Below are positions 52,980-62,148 of a DNA stretch of 64,000 nucleotides, one piece after another; positions within the stretch are counted from its first letter, which is position 1; each line of letters starts with the position of its first letter. The DNA comes from Bombyx mori (taxonomy: Eukaryota > Arthropoda > Insecta > Lepidoptera > Bombycidae). Location: assembly GCF_030269925.1 (NCBI RefSeq), contig NC_085127.1, forward strand, positions 13,213,501 to 13,277,500, given 5' to 3'. A program made the position numbers and the translations under genes. A model generated the notes under the pieces. That model was not told the origin of the DNA. It did no database searches and was given only the letters and a program-made list of their open reading frames with translations.

Positions 52980-55900
52980 TATAAGGTTTTAGGGTTTAAG
53001 TTAGGGTTTTAGGTTTTAAGGTTTGGGGGTTGGTGCTTCCCACTTCCGTAGGTTTAACCCGCGATTCCCTACAAGTGACCCCTGGGTGGTGCAAAACGGG
53101 AGCCGAATTCATAATCGGTGGTAGGACTTGTCCGACTGGCTGGCGACCACCCTCCAACTAGAGTCCGCCGCCAAATAGCCTAGCTGTGTTCCGGCGTGTG
53201 GGTTGGAGAGCCAGTTCTATTCCCTCCCTTTCCCCTTCCTTGCTGGGGGTGAGTCTTGGTGACGTCTGGAACATGCGGAGCAGACGTGCGTGCGAGCTCA
53301 CGGGGCGTGATTGTTTGGCGGGGGTATAGGGAGACCTAGTGAAACGGTATCCGCTGCCGCCCGCCGGTCAGTAGGGGACCTGAACCCGGGTGTCTCTACT
53401 AAACTCCGCCCCGGGAAGCTGTCCCGCCAACCGGTGTAAAATCCTGTCGTGCGGTCGTCGTGCCGGAGTCGGAGACCGGAGTGGATCCCGGCGATCGTAC
53501 GCAGGGTGGACGGGGGGCCCTTCCATGCCCTGCGTCAGTCTCTCGCGCAACCCGTGGTCGAGCACGTACTATGATCCGCGCTTCATTCAGGTGTTGCCTC
53601 GATCTCACCTCCAACATCCTACCTCTCCTAATCCTACTCTCCGAAAATATAATTTATGAAGTTTAAAAAAAAGAAAAGGGTTTTACAGGCGGTTCCCCAT
53701 TCCACATTTAATGTGGATTTCAGCAATGTCAGGGGCCTACATAGCAACCTTGACGCCGTACACCACCACCTCGAGACGGCGCAGCCTGCCCTGCTTTTTT
53801 TAACGGAGACGCAGATATCTGCTCCGGACGATACCTCATACCTTGAATACCCCGGCTACGTATTGGAGCACAACTTCCTACGTAAAGCCGGGGTGTGCGT
53901 ATTCGTCCGGGCGGATGTCTGTTGTCGCCGTCTTCGGGGCCTCGAACAACGGGACCTGTCCCTCTTGTGGCTGCGCGTGGATCACGGGGGCTGTATCCGA
54001 ATCTACGCGTGCCTGTACAGGTCCCACAGCAGTGATGCAGGTTCAACTCTGTTTGAGCATGTGCAAGAGGGGACTAACCGCGTGCTTGAGCAGTACCCAT
54101 CTGCGGAGGTGGTGGTTCTTGGAGACTTTAACGCTCACCATCAAGAGTGGTTGGGGTCCAGAACCACTGACCTCCCGGGTCGGACTGCCTACGATTTCGC
54201 CTTGGCCTACGGCTTCTCCCAGCTGGTGACACAGCCCACCCGTATCCCAGATATCGAGGGGCACGAACCTTCTTTGTTGGACCTTCTGTTGACCACGGAT
54301 CCGGCCGGATACAGTGTGGTGGTCGACGCTCCGCTTGGATCGTCTGATCACTGCCTTATTCGTGCTGCCGTACCACTCTCTCGTCCTGGTCGTCGAACGA
54401 CGACCGGGTATCGTAGAGTTTGGCGGTATATGTCAGCAGATTGGGATGGATTGCGTGAATTTTACGCATCCTACCCATGGGGGCGGTTCTGCTTTTCCTC
54501 TGCTGATCCTGACGTCTGTGCGGACCGTCTTAAAGACGTGGTGCTCCGGGGGATGGAATTGTTTATTCCCTCCTCTGAAGTGCCCGTTGGGGGTCGCAGC
54601 AGACCCTGGTATAACAATGCCAGTAGGGATGCTGCACACCTCAAGCGGTCCGCATACGTGGCATGGGATAATGCCAGGAGACGTCGGGATCCTAACATCT
54701 CAGGGGAAAGGCGGAAATATAACGCCGCTTCCAGGTCCTACAAGAAGGTAATTGCCAAGGCGAAGTCGGAGCACGTTGCTAGAGTTGGCGAGCGATTAAA
54801 GAGCTATCCCTCCGGGAGCCGTGCTTTTTGGTCGCTCGCCAAAGCTGCAGAAGGAAACTTTTGCAGGTCTAGTCTCCCACCACTGCGCAAGTCCGATGAC
54901 ACTCTGGCCCACAGCGCGAAAGAGAAGGCTGACCTTCTGGTCAAACTCTTCGCCTCGAACTCGACTGTGGACGACGGGGGTGCCACACCACCGAACATCC
55001 CCCGGTGTGATAGCTCCCTGCCGGATATCTGCTTCACACAGTGTGCAGTTAGGCGGGAGCTCCGACTCCTGGACGTCCATAAGTCGAGTGGGCCAGACGG
55101 CATCCCCGCAGTGGTTTTGAAAACGTGCGCCCCTGAGCTGACACCTGCGCTAACGCGTTTGTATCGCCTCTCTTATTGCGCTAACAGGGTTCCGTCTTCA
55201 TGGAAGACCGCCCACGTCCACCCTATCCCCAAGAAGGGTGACCGGTCGGACCCGTCGAGCTATAGGCCTATCGCGATAACTTCCTTGCTTTCCAAGGTGA
55301 TGGAGCGAATAATAAATACACAACTCCTGAAGTATCTTGAGGATCGCCAGCTGATCAGTGACCGACAGTACGGTTTCCGTCACGGTCGCTCAGCTGGCGA
55401 TCTTCTTGTATACCTTACTCACAGGTGGGCTGAAGCCTTGGAGAGCAAGGGCGAGGCTCTTGCTGTGAGCCTTGATATCGCGAAGGCCTTCGACAGGGTC
55501 TGGCATAGGGCACTTCTATCGAAGCTACCATCTTACGGAATCCCCGAGGGACTCTGCAAGTGGATCGCTAGCTTTTTGGATGGGCGGAGCATCACGGTCG
55601 TTGTAGACGGTGACTGCTCTGATACCATGACCATTAACGCTGGCGTTCCACAAGGTTCGGTGCTCTCCCCCACGCTTTTCATCCTGTATATCAATGACAT
55701 GCTGTCTATTGATGGCATGCATTGCTATGCGGATGACAGCACGGGGGATGCGCGATATATCGGCCATCAGAGTCTCTCTCGGAGCGCGGTGCAAGAGAGA
55801 CGATCAAAACTTGTGTCTGAAGTGGAGAACTCTCTGGGGCGAGTCTCCGAATGGGGTGAATTGAACTTAGTTCAATTCAACCCGATAAAGACACAAGTTT

Positions 55901-56684
55901 GCGCGTTCACTGCGAAGAAGGACCCCTTTGTCATGGCGCCGCAATTCCAAGGAGTATCCCTGCAACCTTCCGAGAGTATCGGGATACTTGGGGTCGACAT
56001 TTCGAGCGATGTCCAGTTTCGGAGTCATTTGGAAGGCAAAGCCAAGTTGGCGTCCAAAATGCTGGGAGTCCTCAACAGAGCAAAGCGGTACTTCACGCCT
56101 GGACAAAGACTTTTGCTTTATAAAGCTCAAGTCCGGCCTCGCGTGGAGTACTGCTCCCATCTCTGGGCCGGGGCTCCCAAATACCAGCTTCTTCCATTTG
56201 ACTCCATACAGAAGAGGGCCGTTCGGATTGTCGATAATCCCATTCTCACGGATCGTTTGGAGCCTCTGGGTCTGCGGAGGGACTTCGGTTCCCTCTGTAT
56301 TCTGTACCGCATGTTCCATGGGGAGTGCTCTGAGGAATTGTTCGAGATGATACCGGCATCTCGTTTTTACCATCGCACCGCCCGCCACCGGAGTAGAGTT
56401 CATCCATACTACCTGGAGCCACTGCGGTCATCCACAGTGCGTTTCCAGAGATCTTTTTTGCCACGTACCATCCGGCTATGGAATGAGCTCCCCTCCACGG
56501 TGTTTCCCGAGCGCTATGACATGTCCTTCTTCAAACGAGGCTTGTGGAGAGTATTAAGCGGTAGGCAGCGGCTTGGCTCTGCCCCTGGCATTGCTGAAGT
56601 CCATGGGCGACGGTGACCACTCACCATCAGGTGGGCCGTATGCTCGTCTGCCTACAAGGGCAATAAAAAAAAAAAAAAAAAAAA
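52980..56684 (+). mobile_element. BMC1-type LINE, plus strand, ORF2 intact
   Basis: The GC-rich leader (about 52980-53655) is followed by ORF2 and the tail GCAGCGGCTTGGCTCTGCCC ... CAATA(A)n. The tail is the one scattered through the window and matches my memory of the Bombyx BMC1 end. The exact 5' end and a target duplication were not found. ORF1 is not recognisable in the leader. Confidence 0.8.
53656..56616 (+). CDS. LINE ORF2: endonuclease and reverse transcriptase, intact
   Basis: 986 residues. Endonuclease (~18-240): E51, D157 and N159 in LGDFNAHH, S230-D231-H232. Reverse transcriptase (~515-770): SLDIAKAFDRVW with D607, GVPQGSVLSPTLF, and YADD with D693-D694. The C-terminal ~200 residues follow the CR1/Jockey-group pattern (RPRVEYCSHLW; RTARHRSRVHPYYLEPLR). 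No knuckle at the end. The last ~20 codons lie within the conserved tail, so the stop (56614-56616) is inside what looks like untranslated repeat in truncated copies. The start at 53656 is the first ATG in frame; the frame opens shortly before it. Clade assignment between CR1 and Jockey is not certain. Confidence 0.9.
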   Translation: MKFKKKKRVLQAVPHSTFNVDFSNVRGLHSNLDAVHHHLETAQPALLFLTETQISAPDDTSYLEYPGYVLEHNFLRKAGVCVFVRADVCCRRLRGLEQRDLSLLWLRVDHGGCIRIYACLYRSHSSDAGSTLFEHVQEGTNRVLEQYPSAEVVVLGDFNAHHQEWLGSRTTDLPGRTAYDFALAYGFSQLVTQPTRIPDIEGHEPSLLDLLLTTDPAGYSVVVDAPLGSSDHCLIRAAVPLSRPGRRTTTGYRRVWRYMSADWDGLREFYASYPWGRFCFSSADPDVCADRLKDVVLRGMELFIPSSEVPVGGRSRPWYNNASRDAAHLKRSAYVAWDNARRRRDPNISGERRKYNAASRSYKKVIAKAKSEHVARVGERLKSYPSGSRAFWSLAKAAEGNFCRSSLPPLRKSDDTLAHSAKEKADLLVKLFASNSTVDDGGATPPNIPRCDSSLPDICFTQCAVRRELRLLDVHKSSGPDGIPAVVLKTCAPELTPALTRLYRLSYCANRVPSSWKTAHVHPIPKKGDRSDPSSYRPIAITSLLSKVMERIINTQLLKYLEDRQLISDRQYGFRHGRSAGDLLVYLTHRWAEALESKGEALAVSLDIAKAFDRVWHRALLSKLPSYGIPEGLCKWIASFLDGRSITVVVDGDCSDTMTINAGVPQGSVLSPTLFILYINDMLSIDGMHCYADDSTGDARYIGHQSLSRSAVQERRSKLVSEVENSLGRVSEWGELNLVQFNPIKTQVCAFTAKKDPFVMAPQFQGVSLQPSESIGILGVDISSDVQFRSHLEGKAKLASKMLGVLNRAKRYFTPGQRLLLYKAQVRPRVEYCSHLWAGAPKYQLLPFDSIQKRAVRIVDNPILTDRLEPLGLRRDFGSLCILYRMFHGECSEELFEMIPASRFYHRTARHRSRVHPYYLEPLRSSTVRFQRSFLPRTIRLWNELPSTVFPERYDMSFFKRGLWRVLSGRQRLGSAPGIAEVHGRR

Positions 56685-57074
56685 AGGTATTATTATATCA
56701 GAATTCGAATTGAGGCACATCTTTTAGCTTTACAACACGAAGCACGAAGGTCAGTGCCCCGTACACCGGGTACACAAAAGCTACATATCAAACTTTGCTC
56801 TCAAATTGTTCTTTCTTCTAACCAACACCAAACCCAACCGAGTTTGGAGTGAGACTTTTAAATTAAATAAAACGCCGCTTGCATGATTTAGGGCACATGT
56901 TTTTTTACTTTAATGTAACAAAAGTTTCACTCGTGTTATGTAATTTGTTTTGCGCTGTTTGAACCAGACCGCTGACACACTGACGTCATTAGTGACGTTA
57001 AATGAGAGATATTTGGCGTACGAGTTCATTTGACCAGCCTAGTATTCTTCTAATCGAAAGAAACTGCATTCTAT
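56685..57074. other. No feature seen
   Basis: AT-rich. Contains TAACAAAAGTTTCACTCGTG (56928-56947), reminiscent of the ends at 23688, but no inverted partner. Confidence 0.4.
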
Positions 57075-57311
57075 CTAATGTAATGTCGACCGCCAGTCCG
57101 GCGTCCCGAGGGGGAGGGTGATGGGAGAGATGTGCTCCGCACTAAACACTTCACTTTCCCCTTTGCCTTTTCATGAGTTCTGTCTCATGTGAGATTTGGA
57201 CGTTGGTTGTTGAGCGACAGGAGGTTTTAGTCGGTTCGACTCCGACATACTCCGCCCGCCGTCCCCAGTGGAGGGCGGAAGTCCGGCGATTTCCTCCTGC
57301 TAATGTAATGT
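57075..57311 (+). mobile_element. R1-type LINE 3' untranslated fragment with 12-bp target duplication
   Basis: The insert 57087-57299 matches the end of the LINE at 16669-17656 (GGGAGGGTGATGGGAGAGAT ... GTCCGGCGATTTCCTCCTG). CTAATGTAATGT flanks it exactly at 57075-57086 and 57300-57311. No poly(A). Confidence 0.82.
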
Positions 57312-57324
57312 ACATTAAATAATA

Positions 57325-57742
57325 CTAGAGGTCCCGCAGTAGTCGAAATTAGACTATAATTAATTGGAATTGTAAGATTGTACACTATTATGATTGTATT
57401 TTATACTTCTATAATCACAAATTTCGCCAAGACTACATTATAAAAAATATTAACAAAGACAAACCATACTCTATTCTGAATTTGACAACAGACGTCAAGA
57501 ACAAAAGTTTGACAATACATAGTATGCATGCGTGTGTGCGTCAAATACATGGTATGTAGTGTGTGTAATGTTTTCTTTATTGATTTAATGTATCTTTTAT
57601 GCATTATTTTAAAAAAATATTAGAATTGTGCACTTCTTCTCTATATTCTCTATAAGTGTGGAAAATTTCATACTCCTCCGTCCGCGCAATTTTCGTAAAA
57701 AGGGATACAAAATTTTTGCTTCACGTATTAATATTATATAGA
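57325..57742 (-). mobile_element. Helitron family A, copy 7
   Basis: CTAGAGGTCCCGCAGTAGTC ... TAATATTATATAGA. The hairpin has one mismatch (GAAATTAGAC). Confidence 0.78.
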
Positions 57743-58635
57743 TAATAAAACTGCCTTCAATAGCTTTTATATCGTCCTCCCATTTTGATATATTATAGTA
57801 TATTAAATATATTAATATAATAAAATAAATTAATTTGCACATGACATTAATATATGTGAACACACCCTATTAAATCTATTTTTCATTTACTCAGTATTCA
57901 AATATTCTGTTACTAAAATAATATTTTACACAATATTTAAAAATGATTCGTAAAAGTGGCACGAGGCAATTTCAGAACGCCTTCAGCGAAATGTACGTAA
58001 CTTGATTTATATTTAACATTTCTATTCCGAAAAACGGTCCATTAAAGATGTTTTAAATTTTTATCATCAACTAATTAAATAAGTAACGGTATAATCAAGG
58101 ACGCTGAAAATGACGATTATGTTAAAAACGTCCGACAGCGTGAATGCGTTTAAGCAGAATGTAACCATTTTAATTGCAGTACATTATTAGAAGTTTTATT
58201 TTTATTTTTTAATACCACTGATTATGAATGGTAAATGGTTATTAGCGTCCATAGACGTTTCTGTGCTCCTGAAGTCCATGTTCCTTAAAATAGTTCATAT
58301 AAAAACAAAATTTATCTTTAATTCGTAACAGCGGATAACTCTTAAACACCTACATGATGTTTCAACACTTATATTCTCAGAGTCCTTATTGTCTACACAA
58401 TTTAGCTAAATATCAAAGTAACGCAAAAGAAAATCTGTTCGTCCGGAATCTTTAAGAATTTTACTTGCACTTTTATTGTGGATGGATAATTCTGAAAATT
58501 TAAATAAAAATTCTATGTAGTATAGGTATCTAAGAATCAAATTAAGCTGTTTGCTTTTGTATTGGAGTAATCTGTGATGTAACAATCTTCTTTATTAACC
58601 AATTTACTTGAAAGATAATTTATGGTTGTTTTTCT
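57743..58635. other. No feature seen
   Basis: Very AT-rich. No gene and no repeat shared with the rest of the window. Confidence 0.4.
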
Positions 58636-58868
58636 AGTGGTAAAGCGTCTCATGAGGCCGCAAGGGTAGATTATGCCCTGCCTATATCTGCCGCAAAACA
58701 GTAATGCTTTCAGTTTAAAGGATGAGGCAGCCATTATACTATTAAACTGAGACTTAAAACTCGTGTCTCAAGTTGGATGATCACGTTGTCGATATATAGG
58801 GGCTCCGGTAATCACTAAGCATCAAATGGGGGCCTTCAGCTCGTCCATTGATCTAAGCTAAACTAAAA
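58636..58868 (+). repeat. Old Bm1 SINE, plus strand
   Basis: CTAGTGGTAAAGCGTCTCAT, CCGCAAAACAGTAATGC, CTCAAGTTGGATGATCACG and CAGCTCGTCCATTGATCTAA in Bm1 order, perhaps 25-30 % diverged. Confidence 0.7.
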
Positions 58869-59457
58869 AAAGTGTGTTAACTTAGTAAAGAAAAACATTC
58901 TCTGTCATCTTCGTTAAACGGAAATAATGAACCCTATTTTGTAAACAATAATAAAAGCTCTAACTCAGGCACATATTACATTCTAAATAAAACAGTACAG
59001 TACAGTAATAAAAACAGATATCCACTCTTAATACAGTCTTTAACTCTGAAATAATGAAATTCCAAGCGTCGTCCACGCGACAAACAATTTTACGAGATTA
59101 AAATGAAAGCTTTGAATTCGTTAGCCGTGAAAATAGTTGCGCTATTAAACACCATTAACTGGGTCCCTCTCGCATTGAACCATCCAAGTCAATACAGAGA
59201 ACGAAAATGAATTCCGAGTTCAGAGTTATTATTACGTCTTAAAAACGACACGACAAAGCATTCTCAATGGACTTCGAATTCTTAATTTAAGGTAGCGTTT
59301 CGTTCTAAATTAATGTTTAATTTAAATTTGTACTTCATTAAACATTCAAAATTTTAACTGTACAGAGATAATTGGTTGTTTTTAAAGTAATAATTGATTG
59401 CAGTGTAAAATGTGCACGTATTATCAGATCGTAAGTATTCTTCAATAAATTTTAGGT
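58869..59457. other. No feature seen
   Basis: AT-rich. Nothing recognised. Confidence 0.4.
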
Positions 59458-60385
59458 CACACTGATGGTCCCGCGGGAGTTGTTGGACTTCACCCGGGCG
59501 CGTCCGTATGTGGCGAATAACGGGCCTCTGGGCACCATTCCCAGGAGCATCGTTCCGTCTCTCTCGTTTTTTTACAACGAGAGAGACCGAACGACGTGGA
59601 CCAAAACCAGCTCCGGGGGTTCCAAGCTCTCCTCCCCCTTTACTTGTTGAAGGGTGGTCCTCCTGGAGATGCGTGGGCCTCCACCTTTTATTCTTTTCCT
59701 TTTGATTATTCCGTTGATTTATTTACTGTCTTTTGTTATCTTCATTGGTTTTATTTATATTTTTATTTGTAATCTGTCTCTTTCATCGTTTTACTTTTTG
59801 GTTTATCATTTTGTGTTATTGTCTATCCAGTCTATCTTCGCCTTTTGTTTTTATTTTTGGTTTTATTTGTTTTATTTTCTTCTTATTTTCATTTCAGTCC
59901 TAATCCTAAGCTTTGACACCTGGTGAGAGGATGCATGGCTGGTGGGTGACCGGTCGCTAGTGTCCCAGGGGACCGCAACCCGGGTAAAAAAACACCCGGT
60001 ACCCGCCAAGCGAGAGAATTCCTTCGTACTCGTCGGTAAAGAGTACTGACTGGCAAAGGTGGTGTCATGCCGCAATCAAAGAGAGGGCGCGGTCGTCTAC
60101 CGACCACTGGTCTGACCGCGGACAAACAGGCGTGTCTTATAACTCAGTGCTCTGAGATAAAGACCAGCGGTAGCATGAGTAGTATGCGCGAAGTAAAAAG
60201 TGCAAAAACCATGGAAGGGAGCCCTAAAAAGGATCCCGAGTGTCATCTGAAGGAGAGTGCCGCGATGGCACTGAAAGTGTGCAGTAAGCCCGGCAACCTG
60301 AAGAGTACGTATCAACGTGCCCTGAAGGAATTGGCGGTGACAATAATAGTCACTGTCCAGGAATTGAACAAAATCATATAATTAT
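59458..60385 (+). mobile_element. 5' end of a probable R1-type LINE, cut short
   Basis: A GC-rich leader, a strongly T-rich tract (59684-59898), then the start of an ORF. The LINE stops abruptly where the BEL/Pao terminal region begins, so it may have been the target of that insertion. Confidence 0.5.
60067..60381 (+). CDS. Probable LINE ORF1 N-terminus, truncated
   Basis: 104 codons from ATG. A basic start (MPQSKRGRGRLP), then a segment GNLKSTYQRALKELA which resembles the NLKGTxxxALKxAA helix in ORF1 proteins of R1-type LINEs. The frame then ends in AT-rich sequence. The assignment rests on that one motif and the leader context. A stand-alone gene is unlikely. Confidence 0.45.
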   Translation: MPQSKRGRGRLPTTGLTADKQACLITQCSEIKTSGSMSSMREVKSAKTMEGSPKKDPECHLKESAAMALKVCSKPGNLKSTYQRALKELAVTIIVTVQELNKII

Positions 60386-60518
60386 ATTTTTATGCTTTTA
60401 TTATGTATTTTGCTTTTTACAATTTTATTATAATTATATTCGATTAACATTAAGTCTGCGGCTTATTGCTTATGTTGGTGTTGCGCACGCGTCCGTGTCG
60501 CGTCTGTCTGTCTTCACA
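60386..60518 (-). repeat. Probable 3' LTR start of the BEL/Pao element
   Basis: Read on the minus strand, TGTGAAGACAGACAGACGCG begins at 60518 and overlaps the pol stop codon, as is common where a 3' LTR starts. AATAAAA signals follow (about 60400-60430). The far end and any target duplication are unclear. Confidence 0.4.
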
Positions 60519-62076
60519 TTTTGTTCCGGGTCTCCCCGCGCTCCGCTTCCGCGTGCCCCGCACGTTTAGGTATCGTCGCCGACATCCTCCCCGCCTTTGG
60601 AAGGACAGCTGCATCTTCCAAAACTTCAGAATCTTCTGCAGTAGGTAGAAGGCAGATCTTATTAATGGCTCGTCGCTCGATGCCTCGATAAGTATTAAAA
60701 TCAGCGACTCTGACTACTCCGTCATCTCCAGGATAAAGTCGCTGAACTCGACCAAGTCTCCACTTTAGTGGTGGTAAGTTGGGTTCTTTGAAGACTACCA
60801 GATCACCTTCTTTTAAGTTTGTCTGTAGAGTACGCCATTTTGTGCGTTGTTGCAATTCAGCCAGATATTCTTTCCTCCATCTTTCCCAGAAATGGCGTCG
60901 CAATTGTTCGACCAACTGGTATCTGGTACGTATTTTTATGTCAGTCCCTTGCGAACCAGGTAGCGACGTCAGTGGCCGCCCAATCAAGAAATGCCCTGGG
61001 GTTAAGGGAGAAAGATCATTTGGGTCGGCTGATAAAGGAGTTAAGGGGCGGGAGTTGAGGATCGCTTCAATTTGTGTAAAGAGAGTATTCAACTCCTCGT
61101 ATGTGAGACTTATATTTCCCGTTATACGCTTAAGGTGAAATTTTGCGCTTTTCACGCCCGCTTCCCAAAGTCCACCGAACGTTGGAGAATAAGGAGGACT
61201 AAAAACAAATCTTATGCCCCTATCAGCCGCAAAATCGGTTATGGAATTTAAGTCTAATCGCAATACCCTGCTCAACTCATTGCTCGCTCCAACAAAGTTT
61301 TTGCCATTATCACAGTAAATATAATGTGGCCTACCTCGTCTGGAGATAAACCTCTTGAGGCAAGAAATAAAAGCTTGGGTCGTGAGGTCACTGACCGTTT
61401 CAAGGTGAACAGCTTTCGTAGCGAAACAAATGAAGATACATAAATAGCATTTTATTGTTCTACTGCCACGGCCTTTTTTACTCGCGATCATGAAAGGACC
61501 AGCAAAATCAACTCCCGTGAACTGAAAAGTGAATGATTCAGTCACCCTTGCCTTAGGCAGATTACCCATCAATGGCTCCATGGTCTTACCCTTCATCCTA
61601 ACACACGTAATACATTTTCGGACAATGCTTCTAGCAAGCATTCTACCGCCAATGGGCCAATACTGTTCTCTAAATGAACTAAGAAGCAATTGAGGGCCCG
61701 CATGAAACAATCGTAGGTGCTCATTCAACATCATGATTTTTGTAAGATGATGATTGGACCTCAGCATAATTGGATGCTTTGTGTCATATTTAAGACTAGC
61801 ATGTTTTAAGCGACCACCTACTCGTAGAAGCCCCGTAGCATCAATAAAGGGAGATAGCTGCAAAATATCAGATTTAGATTTAAGCGATTTATTTTTCTTA
61901 AGTGCAGTTATCTCACAGCCAAAGGAGTCTTGCTGAGCGGTTTTAAGAAGGAATGTAAGAGATTGATGAAGTTCAGTTTCATTAAGAGAACCAAGTATTC
62001 CGTTAGTAAGTTTTTTACAATTGTCGATGAATCGGAATACGTATGCAAACATTTGTTTAAGTCTTAAAGTAACCAA
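60514..62076 (-). CDS. BEL/Pao integrase end of pol
   Basis: 520 codons. Residues ~100-160 are the zinc-binding part (His pair near 120-125, C155 and C158). The DDE core has D190 (TGVDFAGP), D256 (YCDNGKNF) and E305 (GGLWEAG). The C-terminal ~120 residues (GDLVVFKEPNLPPLKWRLGR) are the domain usual after BEL integrases. The enzyme would insert the DNA copy. The start codon is only the first ATG after the deletion; normally this is the tail of one long polyprotein, so the piece is probably not expressed properly. No stop or shift inside. Confidence 0.88.
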   Translation of the reverse strand: MVTLRLKQMFAYVFRFIDNCKKLTNGILGSLNETELHQSLTFLLKTAQQDSFGCEITALKKNKSLKSKSDILQLSPFIDATGLLRVGGRLKHASLKYDTKHPIMLRSNHHLTKIMMLNEHLRLFHAGPQLLLSSFREQYWPIGGRMLARSIVRKCITCVRMKGKTMEPLMGNLPKARVTESFTFQFTGVDFAGPFMIASKKGRGSRTIKCYLCIFICFATKAVHLETVSDLTTQAFISCLKRFISRRGRPHYIYCDNGKNFVGASNELSRVLRLDLNSITDFAADRGIRFVFSPPYSPTFGGLWEAGVKSAKFHLKRITGNISLTYEELNTLFTQIEAILNSRPLTPLSADPNDLSPLTPGHFLIGRPLTSLPGSQGTDIKIRTRYQLVEQLRRHFWERWRKEYLAELQQRTKWRTLQTNLKEGDLVVFKEPNLPPLKWRLGRVQRLYPGDDGVVRVADFNTYRGIERRAINKICLLPTAEDSEVLEDAAVLPKAGRMSATIPKRAGHAEAERGETRNKM

Positions 62077-62148
62077 ATTGAGGTTTGCTTATTTAATTTA
62101 AGTGACCCAACTGTTCATATTCATATATAAAGGCACAATACTTCTTCT
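62077..62148 (-). other. Deletion junction between protease and integrase
   Basis: 72 bp of AT-rich sequence with stops in all forward frames replace the ~1.5-2 kb reverse transcriptase/RNase H region. Confidence 0.6.

Noticed and set aside
52978..53030. TTAGGG/TTTTAGG-rich stretch resembling insect telomere repeat TTAGG
   Set aside because: Units are irregular and few; it is more likely the start of the LINE leader.
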